Positions 62,201 to 64,000 of a stretch of 64,000 nucleotides of DNA are shown here, piece by piece; within the stretch, counting starts at the first letter, position 1; each line of letters opens with the position of its first letter. Position numbers and translations under genes: made by a program. The stretch is from the NCBI RefSeq assembly GCF_945859705.1, contig NC_079134.1, positions 122,884,620 through 122,948,619 on the forward strand, in the 5' to 3' direction. The notes beneath the pieces were generated by a model. That model was not told the origin of the DNA. It saw nothing but the letters and a program-made list of their open reading frames with translations, and searched no databases. Source of the stretch: Episyrphus balteatus (Eukaryota; Arthropoda; Insecta; Diptera; Syrphidae).

Positions 62201-62745
62201 TCACATAGTTTGGGAGAAAATAACAAAACAATTATATCACCTATAATAGAAAAAATAATATCACCATTATTTTGTAAAGAATATTCCCTTTCAGTAATGT
62301 TTTGAAAAAAGAAAGAAAATTCTTAAAATAATAAAAATAATAAAAATGAAAAGGAAAGAAATAGGTTTCATTATAATAAACTAAAACGTAAAATCTAGTC
62401 AACATTGATATTTTAATTGTCAAAGTGAAATTTTCACTGTCCCACCTGAAATTAAAAAATGTCAAAATGATATGATAAAATATCAAAATTGATATTTTAA
62501 TTGTTGGACGACTTTTGTCACTGAAAAATGTTAATTTGATAGCTGTTATTATCAAATTTTTTTTTCGGTATACAATGTTATTGTTTTATTGATATATGTA
62601 TTAACTAATTGTAATATTATTTTAATTTTTCTTTCAGGCAAATTGTGTTTCTGATTTATTCAAGAAAAAAGACAGCTCATATTTGCCCACAACAAGGCCG
62701 GATAGCAGCATTTCTCCACAAACAATAACCAATGGTCATTCTTAG
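23114..62745 (+). CDS. wun: Wunen-like lipid phosphate phosphatase (PAP2 family), five-exon partial CDS
   Basis: Join of 23114-23265, 43367-43573, 55029-55208, 55635-55811 and 62638-62745; 273 residues plus one split codon, ending in TAG. Family knowledge: LPPs are six-pass membrane enzymes whose active site faces outside or the lumen and removes phosphate from lysophosphatidate, phosphatidate, sphingosine-1-phosphate and similar lipids; Drosophila wunens steer germ-cell migration and survival. Seen directly: motif C1 KYSIGRLRP (43535-43561), C2 PSGH (55161-55172) and C3 SRVSDYKHHWSD (55731-55766), with hydrophobic segments placed as expected for TM1 (end) to TM6. Every intron has GT-AG borders. 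The four visible introns are phase 0; the incoming one splits a codon after its first base. The N-terminal exon, with the start codon and most of TM1, is not identified. The C-terminus is short and polar, as in the family. Assignment to wunen-like LPP is very secure; wun versus wun2 or another paralogue cannot be settled here, so the symbol is provisional. Confidence 0.93.
23631..23668 (+). repeat. 38-bp direct repeat, copy 1
   Basis: AGCGTTTCCTTCGGGCTTAA plus TTAGGTGGTTTACAATCC is repeated at 26467-26503 with few changes. The two copies lie 2.8 kb apart; parent element unknown. Confidence 0.6.
23699..24517. mobile_element. TA-flanked MITE with GGGCATTATGGCGC motifs
   Basis: The left end GGGTAACTTCGGGCATTATGGC and its right-end counterpart (reverse complement GGGTAAATTAGGGCATTATGGC) form about 22-bp inverted termini. 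Each adjoins TA (23697-23698 and 24518-24519). It is 819 bp with no transposase frame. The GGGCATTATGGCG core occurs twice at the left end, and again inside as a perfect 18-bp hairpin (24097-24114 with 24131-24148). Confidence 0.8.
24550..25345 (+). repeat. Degenerate dispersed repeat, copy 2, split by insertions
   Basis: Matches 20320-20640 at its two ends (24550-24700 and 25225-25345). Between them sits the small TIR element at 24768-24975 and unassigned sequence. Confidence 0.5.
24768..24975. mobile_element. Small TIR element, copy 2 (ACCGACTTCCA termini)
   Basis: Same borders and interior as 5651-5853, same orientation, with small indels (for example extra GACGAATTG near the poly-A run). 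It is inserted in another degenerate repeat (24550-25345), splitting it. Confidence 0.75.
26149..26460 (+). CDS. Unrecognised 103-codon open frame
   Basis: The longest frames on either strand outside the TE-derived parts are here. It begins at ATG 26149 and stops at 26458-26460. The second half (about residues 35-103) has balanced composition and looks helical (ATIFIASKIRTFDEF, HKSALDRLNRNMKDVE). No family is recognised. The first 30 residues run through AT-rich repeat-like sequence, so any real coding piece would start later. It may be a relic of a transposon or a retrocopy. Confidence 0.25.
   Translation: MDFQNLLFLVQRIQRNFFLSDFRVPEVKVRKKKKMELSVHFDCKPVLSNISEKLTLNIAKQSAMATIFIASKIRTFDEFQMAHKSALDRLNRNMKDVECNYTK
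26467..26503 (+). repeat. 38-bp direct repeat, copy 2
   Basis: Near copy of 23631-23668, sited just after the stop of the open frame 26149-26460. Confidence 0.6.
27379..29700. mobile_element. hAT-type non-autonomous element with 8-bp TSD GGTTAAGG
   Basis: The element begins TAGGGTTGCCAG and ends CTGGCAACCCTA, perfect 12-bp inverted termini. It is flanked by identical 8-bp duplications GGTTAAGG (27371-27378 and 29701-29708); 8-bp TSDs and this type of terminus are hAT hallmarks. Subterminal GTCCGGG / CCCGGAC motifs recur near both ends together with TGTACTCTTTT. It is 2322 bp with no transposase frame, and a second TA-flanked element (27583-29012) is nested inside. Confidence 0.9.
27583..29012. 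mobile_element. TA-flanked TIR element nested in the hAT element
   Basis: The left terminus TGCTGCCAAAACGCACTAAG and the right terminus (reverse complement TGCTGCCAAAATGCACTAAG) match at 19 of 20. Both are flanked by TA (27581-27582, 29013-29014). The 10-mer GCACTAAGTC/T or its complement occurs six times (27595, 27763, 27773, 27848, 28794, 28991), including a head-to-head pair. It is 1430 bp without a transposase frame. Confidence 0.8.
30525..30991 (-). repeat. Dispersed repeat, inverted copy of 12040-12530
   Basis: Read on the minus strand it begins CACTAGTCAACAAAATTG at 30991, then TTGCCACAAGAATCAAG and the TCGAATCTGAAG module. The second module block lies at about 30580. It aligns with the 12-kb copy over its length with scattered differences. 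Confidence 0.65.
32074..32272. mobile_element. Short hAT-like MITE
   Basis: The left end CAGGGACGGTTCAGGG and the right end AAATCCGCCCCTG (reverse complement CAGGGGCGGATTT) are hAT-like inverted termini 199 bp apart. A matching 8-bp TSD could not be shown; both flanks are A/T-only. Confidence 0.5.
33656..34988. mobile_element. hAT-type non-autonomous element with 8-bp TSD CAGTCTAA
   Basis: Termini TAGAGCTGGGCAAATC and GATTGACAAAGCTCTA are inverted repeats. Exact 8-bp duplications CAGTCTAA lie at 33648-33655 and 34989-34996. The interior is rich in TTGAATGAACGA / TCGTTCATT motifs near both ends and contains a 52-bp tandem duplication (34761-34812, 34813-34864). No transposase frame. Confidence 0.88.
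34761..34864. repeat. 52-bp tandem duplication inside the hAT element
   Basis: Two units starting TTTTGATTG, both containing AACGATTTGAATGAACGAAA and CTTTTCCACTTCGT. They differ at a few bases only. Confidence 0.75.
34997..37238. other. Intron sequence with a GC-richer island at 35890-36230
   Basis: The island carries two overlapping open frames on opposite strands (35759-36085 plus, 35734-35991 minus) and a TATATAAG box at 36123. Neither frame matches a family I know. The rest is featureless. Confidence 0.35.
37328..38509. mobile_element. piggyBac-type element relic in TTAA
   Basis: Inverted termini CCCTCTACCGCAT and ATGCAGTAGAGGG (12 of 13 match) are flanked on both sides by TTAA (37324-37327, 38510-38513), the piggyBac target site. 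It is 1182 bp. It keeps a decayed piece of transposase C-terminus (38037-38252) and four CCATATATGG-like palindromes (37347, 37702, 38311 and, with one change, 38363). Confidence 0.88.
38037..38252 (+). pseudogene. piggyBac transposase C-terminal remnant
   Basis: In the frame ending with TAA at 38250-38252 the sequence reads IPEWQTKTPICQIWELKK, then CTCRKWKVFFCNNHK and NKFHE. The Cys/His spacing followed by a final F/Y-H resembles the zinc-binding C-terminus of piggyBac transposases. A probable frameshift lies at about 38090-38100: upstream, the neighbouring frame has PSNPETPIHSQQPRAKA, also typical of the linker before that domain. No catalytic domain remains. Family call rests on motif shape and on the TTAA/TIR borders. 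Confidence 0.6.
38854..40486. mobile_element. Long fold-back element 1 (TA-flanked, CACTGCCGGTCA ends)
   Basis: Termini CACTGCCGGTCA and TGACCGGCAGTG lie next to TA (38852-38853 and 40487-40488), as for Tc1/mariner insertions. The left arm (38854 to about 39549) and right arm (about 39790-40486) are near-perfect reverse complements of about 700 bases, around a 240-base loop. No transposase frame is intact. Similar frames on opposite strands (38785-39030 plus and 40310-40504 minus) are just the two arms read outward. Confidence 0.88.
40635..43366. other. Intron sequence upstream of exon B
   Basis: Contains a dispersed AACGATTTTAATTAAA-type repeat at about 41310-41810, ending GACCCAGTCGTGC (compare 44490-44870), a minus-strand open frame (41835-42086), and a moderately GC-richer stretch at 42100-43220 with an E-box-like CACGTG at 42231. 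Nothing else named. Confidence 0.35.
41835..42086 (-). CDS. Unrecognised minus-strand open frame, 83 codons, helical
   Basis: Starts MGKQMEDLWNFGGRLNKMEH and continues with a charged, amphipathic stretch (LLDHNKEKIEDIRLTIIVVRRKLL), then a more hydrophobic half, and stops just before 41835. Codon use is mixed and residue composition is ordinary, unlike the poly-Phe/Lys frames around. No family was recognised. It could be a small nested gene, a pseudogene or a transposon remnant. The sequence behind its start (42100-42450) is GC-richer and has a CACGTG box. Confidence 0.3.
   Translation of the reverse strand: MGKQMEDLWNFGGRLNKMEHLLDHNKEKIEDIRLTIIVVRRKLLMYELLSRSAFYISVVHLKGKLMNILNKAFWQLNWAFVFQ
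43367..43573 (+). CDS. wun: wunen-like exon B (TM2 end, TM3, catalytic motif C1)
   Basis: 207 nt, 69 codons, phase 0 at both ends; acceptor TTTTAAG to 43366, donor GTAAGT at 43574. It starts VIGVELVKSN (end of TM2 and a charged cytoplasmic loop), continues through NGWEVPEWMIECYKK into the TM3 segment LGVFGFGAAMCQLATDIAKY, and ends with motif C1, KYSIGRLRP. In C1 the Lys and Arg bind the phosphate of the substrate in this family. The start at 43367 (GTA, Val) is set by the AG acceptor and by continuous phase from exon A. Confidence 0.95.
44230..44870 (+). repeat. Dispersed repeat with tandemly duplicated end
   Basis: Contains GCAACTCCGTCCGTGCG (44300), AAAACGGCTCTAACGATTTT (44491) and the end GTGCGACCMAGTCGTGCATT, which is doubled. 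Related motifs occur at about 41312-41810, 53440-53480 and 5290-5320. Class unknown; no coding frame kept. Confidence 0.5.
44646..44867 (+). repeat. 111-bp tandem duplication
   Basis: Units 44646-44756 and 44757-44867 are identical except for one base (GACCAAGTC versus GACCCAGTC). The near identity points to a recent duplication of the repeat's end. Confidence 0.9.
44903..46839. mobile_element. piggyBac-type non-autonomous element carrying a giant palindrome
   Basis: The left end CCCCTTGTGACCC and the right end GGGGCTACAAGGGG are inverted termini flanked by TTAA (44899-44902 and 46840-46843), the piggyBac target. It is 1937 bp with no transposase frame. Most of the interior is the palindrome 45181-46622; the parts outside it (44916-45180 and 46623-46820) do not match each other beyond the termini. 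The palindrome was therefore probably acquired as a separate insertion. Confidence 0.82.
45181..46622. repeat. Giant palindrome 2, arms about 700 bp, 14-nt loop
   Basis: The left arm starts TAGACCAGGGTCGAT and the right arm ends ATCGGCACTGGTCTA. The centre is at about 45896, with a stem to GTAAGATTT / AAATCTCAC around a loop of about 14 nt (45890-45903). Arms are nearly identical over their length, with most differences at the outer 60 bases. Flanking TA (or TAC) on both sides could be a TSD. Confidence 0.92.
47191..48668. mobile_element. Giant palindrome 3: fold-back element with 5-bp TSD ATACG
   Basis: The element begins CACGGGTCGTTTGAACGCGA and ends with its exact reverse complement. It is flanked by ATACG at 47186-47190 and 48669-48673. 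Arms of about 700 bp meet around a 30-base unpaired centre (about 47937-47966). The left arm has about 47 bases (around 47232-47278) missing from the right. The arms contain the dispersed GAATCCAAAGTC module. Twin frames 47845-48030 (plus) and 47874-48059 (minus) are the same sequence read from each arm. Confidence 0.9.
48841..49801 (-). pseudogene. Non-LTR retrotransposon reverse-transcriptase fragment, split by a MITE
   Basis: On the minus strand 49801-49627 encodes TEVKRVISKLLKSNEAAVAD then GLNAVLF, matching the segment before the RT fingers in jockey/I-type elements (pattern: AIxxLKxNKAxGxDGLxAELFK). Frame and sense continue on the far side of the Harbinger element at 48893 downwards as KAGGYLVGKM, again as expected for this family. 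Only a fragment remains and it decays within about 20 codons, so it is a dead, interrupted copy. Confidence 0.7.
48894..49623. mobile_element. PIF/Harbinger-type MITE with TAA TSD
   Basis: It starts GGCCGTGTGCGCATTGTG and ends with the near reverse complement (GGCCGTGTGCGAATTGGG when read inward). It is flanked by TAA (48891-48893 and 49624-49626). Further inward GTTAAAATGTTGGTTAAA and GACGTTTGGTTAAA are repeated in both arms. It is 730 bp with no transposase. Insertion in the middle of an RT frame confirms both borders. Confidence 0.88.
51798..51950 (+). repeat. Diverged copy of the CACTGGTC... dispersed repeat end
   Basis: CACTGGTCGGCAAAA is followed by GAGCAAGAACTTTGT and GTGCTGAATTG...ATTCTATCACGTCTAGTTTTTGAG, the same block order as 12040 but much changed. 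Confidence 0.4.
52538..52729. repeat. Nested AT-rich palindromes with 74-bp tandem period
   Basis: TTGCTTATTATAATAAGCAA hairpins are centred at 52596 and 52670. The second is the middle of a longer perfect palindrome reaching about 52612-52729 (TTTTTCATAAGTAACATTAA and so on). A related imperfect unit (CTGTTGCTAATAATTATTAG) lies at 52490. It looks like one hairpin MITE plus a partial tandem copy. Confidence 0.85.
52804..53719. mobile_element. hAT-type (Tip100-like) non-autonomous element with 8-bp TSD CCCATGGA
   Basis: Termini TACGGTGACCAT and ATGGTCACCGTA are perfect 12-bp inverted repeats. Identical 8-bp flanks CCCATGGA lie at 52796-52803 and 53720-53727. Subterminal CCCGGGAC / GTCCCG motifs occur about eight times at the left and once at the right. 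Family knowledge: hAT elements of the Tip100 kind often show this GTCCCG-rich pattern. It is 916 bp with no transposase. Confidence 0.92.
55029..55208 (+). CDS. wun: wunen-like exon C (extracellular/lumenal loop, catalytic motif C2)
   Basis: 180 nt, 60 codons, phase 0; acceptor TTTTTTGCAG to 55028, donor GTGAGT at 55209. It encodes the large non-cytoplasmic loop between TM3 and TM4, with three cysteines (residues 2, 12 and 27 of the exon) and two N-glycosylation sequons, NCS (residue 11) and NST (residue 31). Glycosylation of this loop is usual in LPPs. Motif C2, PSGH at exon residues 45-48, carries the general-acid His. The end of the exon begins TM4 (STFTMVYMA). Confidence 0.96.
55209..55634 (+). 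other. Intron C-D (426 bp)
   Basis: Donor GTGAGT at 55209, acceptor TCAACAG ending 55634. The only short intron of the gene; no repeat seen. Confidence 0.9.
55635..55811 (+). CDS. wun: wunen-like exon D (TM4 end, TM5, catalytic motif C3, TM6)
   Basis: 177 nt, 59 codons, phase 0; acceptor TCAACAG to 55634, donor GTAAGT at 55812. After LYLQSRMNWKGSKLLKH comes TM5 (FLQFLLIMIAWYTAL), then motif C3: Ser33-Arg34, His40 or His41 and Asp44 of the exon. The SRX5HX3D spacing makes the first His (exon residue 40) the nucleophile that becomes phosphorylated. TM6 follows (VLSGMTIGSLFAVIV). An open frame from 55619 in another phase is a shadow. Confidence 0.96.
56150..56940 (+). repeat. Dispersed direct repeat, copy 2, interrupted
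   Basis: Same blocks as 18420-18930. Relative to that copy it is interrupted at about 56463-56715 by sequence starting AAGGCCGTGTG (a Harbinger-like end, compare 48894) and a TIR hairpin at 56521-56713. Confidence 0.6.
56521..56713. repeat. 193-bp TIR hairpin element
   Basis: TGAGGTGAATACA at the left and TGTATTCACCTCA at the right are exact reverse complements. It interrupts the dispersed repeat 56150-56940 together with a GGCCGTGTGTGAATTGGG end at 56465. Confidence 0.6.
57087..57404. repeat. Inverted repeat, arms about 50 bp
   Basis: CTTTTAAAAATCAATTTTTT ... CAGTGTAAAAATTGTC at the left returns as GGACAATTTTTACACTG ... GATTTTTAAGAG at the right, with small indels. The spacer is about 210 bp. 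Probably a short fold-back element. Confidence 0.7.
60855..61087. mobile_element. 233-bp TIR element, Harbinger-like ends
   Basis: The left GGGGCCGTTTCTC...ACATCAACTACATCAGCT and the right (reverse complement GGGGCCGATTTCTCG then CATCTACATCAACTACATCA) form inverted termini of about 40 bp. The GGGGCC start suits PIF/Harbinger-type MITEs, but no clear 3-bp TSD was found. Confidence 0.6.
61869..62569. mobile_element. AT-rich TIR element just upstream of the last exon
   Basis: ACCGAAAAAAAAA at the left and TTTTTTTTTCGGT at the right are inverted ends. Subterminal TTAACATTTTTTAAATATC / TGATATTT motifs recur inside in both directions, with a 22-bp tandem pair at 61895-61938. No TSD recognised. It ends 68 bases before the exon E acceptor. 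Confidence 0.55.
62638..62745 (+). CDS. wun: wunen-like terminal exon E (cytoplasmic tail and stop)
   Basis: 108 nt: 35 codons and TAG (62743-62745). The acceptor is TTTCTTTCAG ending at 62637. The tail begins ANCVSDLF, matching the membrane-exit region of LPPs, then becomes polar and Ser/Thr/Pro-rich (KKKDSSYLPTTRPDSSIS...NGHS). No catalytic residues are expected here. Phase 0 continuity and the ANCVSDLF segment make the exon secure despite its short length. Confidence 0.9.
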   Translation, partial: ANCVSDLFKKKDSSYLPTTRPDSSISPQTITNGHS

Positions 62746-63020
62746 ACCTAAGGCAACTATCCATAGAACACACCCAATCACACATATAGATTGCAAGCAC
62801 CTCAAGTGTCTTCCAAAAATAAAAAAAAATCTACAATTATTTATTTTCCCCTTTTTATATAGTATCCTTTGTTTAAAATATATTTGATATAGTTTTATTG
62901 TTTTAATAAAAAAAAATTTCTACATTTATTGTGTCAAATTGCAAAGTTTTATTGTTTCTATGTAATACAACTATTATATTCACATTTATTAATCTAATCG
63001 AGTCAAAAATATAATAAAGC
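62746..63020 (+). other. Probable 3' UTR of the wunen-like gene with poly(A) signals
   Basis: AT-rich sequence directly after the stop codon. AATAAA hexamers lie at 62905-62910 and 63013-63018, with more AT-rich hexamers further on, so the true cleavage site cannot be chosen from sequence alone. Confidence 0.55.
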
Positions 63021-63934
63021 TCTTTAAATGGATGCTTTAATTTATTTTAAATTTAAATTTAACAATAAAAATGGGACTACTTAAAAAATACATAAATAAA
63101 TACAAATATCCTAGATAGTATAAATATTGAGTCAATTTAATCACACTTTATCCGTGCTAAAAGCACATCACCACAAGTATTTATTAAAAAGTTCAAATGA
63201 ATATTTTATTAATGAAAAAAAAAAAAAAATATTTAAGTTTGCATTCTGCATAAAAATGGGGGACAATGATATATTAATAAACGCGCCTTGTAAGTAAGCC
63301 TTAAAATAAAAAAAAAAATTAAAATTAAATATCAAGCAAAATAAAAAGGAAATGCAATAAAATTGATTGTAAATACAATAACTGCAAGTTCAATTAGAAA
63401 GAGATGTGAGGAGGCAGCGTTGTGAATTATAAGGATATAAAATTAATAAAAAATATTTAATCTTTGAGCAATATTTTATGTTTAATTTTATTATTGTTTT
63501 AAATGTTAAAAAATTTTGCATTTAGATTTCGAGAGTTTTAAGCAACTTCAATCTACAATAAGCCTTATTATAATGTGTAAAATAGAGTAAACAAATGTTT
63601 TTTATTTATAAGTTTTATTGAAATAATACAAAAAATATTACGTATAATATGATATTTAAACAAATAAAACGTTTATTTTATAATTAAAAGGTGTTTTTCT
63701 AAAGGTGTTTAAATCCTACGAATATTGGAATATAAGTTTAAAAGGAATGATTTCTCAAAAAAGAATTATATCTATAATAGTTTATTTTTGTAAACAAGAA
63801 CTCGTTTCGAGAATTTCATCCAAAAATAAGAAGAAAATCTAAATTATAATCTAAAATAATAACGATATTTCGATTGCAAATAATTCAGCAACCAGACCTC
63901 CAAGAAACTTTTGGTTTTCAGCTATGAATAGAGC
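63021..63934. other. AT-rich intergenic / 3' sequence
   Basis: No coding signal or inverted repeat seen. TTTATT at about 63674 could serve as a poly(A) signal for a minus-strand gene coming in from the right (see 63935-64000). Confidence 0.4.
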
Positions 63935-64000
63935 TCAAAGAGACCTATCTTTTGATGTCTTACTCAATGGATTTGGAGGAATTTTTTCAACTTGCATTTT
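63935..64000 (-). CDS. Possible C-terminal end of a convergent gene (partial)
   Basis: On the minus strand the last 66 bases read without a stop for 21 codons (KMQVEKIPPNPLSKTSKDRSL) and end in TGA at 63937-63935. The composition is balanced and polar, unlike the Phe/Leu/Lys/Ile-rich chance frames in this AT-rich window. The reading runs off the window edge, so neither gene nor family can be named. It could be chance: 21 codons is very short. Confidence 0.25.
   Translation of the reverse strand, partial: KMQVEKIPPNPLSKTSKDRSL

Larger units (their letters stand above)
55812..62637 (+). other. Intron D-E (6.8 kb)
   Basis: Donor GTAAGT at 55812, acceptor TTTCTTTCAG ending 62637. Contains repeats at 56150-56940, 57087-57404, 60855-61087 and 61869-62569. 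The part 57700-60850 shows no gene or repeat I can name. Frames at 61318-61612 on both strands overlap each other and match no family. Confidence 0.85.

Noticed and set aside
62241..62555. 104-codon minus-strand frame rich in Phe/Tyr/Ile
   Set aside because: Low-complexity AT-rich reading inside a TIR element.
1..64000. CRISPR array, rRNA, operon or phage signals
   Set aside because: No regularly spaced repeats, rRNA-like sequence or dense coding; all evidence points to an animal nuclear genome.

Overview
This is one 64 kb stretch of an AT-rich insect nuclear genome, most likely a higher fly (Diptera). The only gene I can support with confidence is a spliced, plus-strand lipid phosphate phosphatase of the wunen / LPP (PAP2) family. 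Five coding exons are visible (23114-23265, 43367-43573, 55029-55208, 55635-55811, 62638-62745). All have canonical GT-AG borders, and they join in frame to a C-terminal stop. Together they encode 273 residues plus one split codon, and contain all three catalytic motifs of the family (KX6RP, PSGH, SRX5HX3D). The N-terminal coding exon(s) were not found. They may lie upstream of the window or be too short to recognise, so positions 1-23113 are read as intron and/or 5' flank. Coding sequence is only about 1.3% of the window.

The rest is intronic or flanking DNA that acts as a trap for DNA transposons, most of them short and non-autonomous. Several can be bounded to the base by terminal inverted repeats plus target-site duplications (TSDs): hAT-type with 8-bp TSDs (27379-29700, 33656-34988, 52804-53719), piggyBac-type in TTAA (37328-38509, which keeps a decayed transposase C-terminus, and 44903-46839), PIF/Harbinger-type in TAA (48894-49623, inserted in a reverse-transcriptase fragment), and TA-flanked elements (1577-2006, 23699-24517, 27583-29012, 38854-40486). 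Several are nested inside others.

The most striking feature is three very long near-perfect palindromes within 10 kb, in two adjacent introns: 38854-40486, 45181-46622 and 47191-48668. Each has arms of about 700 bases. Because they sit in introns of a gene read through them, each would give a long double-stranded RNA hairpin in the pre-mRNA. A separate dispersed module of about 100 bases occurs about seven times in both orientations and makes up part of one palindrome.

Layout: 1-23 kb, intron 1 and/or 5' flank, with small TIR elements, a tRNA-like segment and a 4-kb inverted repeat pair; 23.1-43.4 kb, first visible exon and a 20.1-kb intron full of nested elements; 43.4-55.0 kb, second exon and an 11.5-kb intron with two giant palindromes; 55.0-62.7 kb, the last three exons; 62.7-64 kb, 3' UTR and possibly the 3' end of a convergent gene. 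No rRNA, intact tRNA, CRISPR array or prokaryotic signal was seen.
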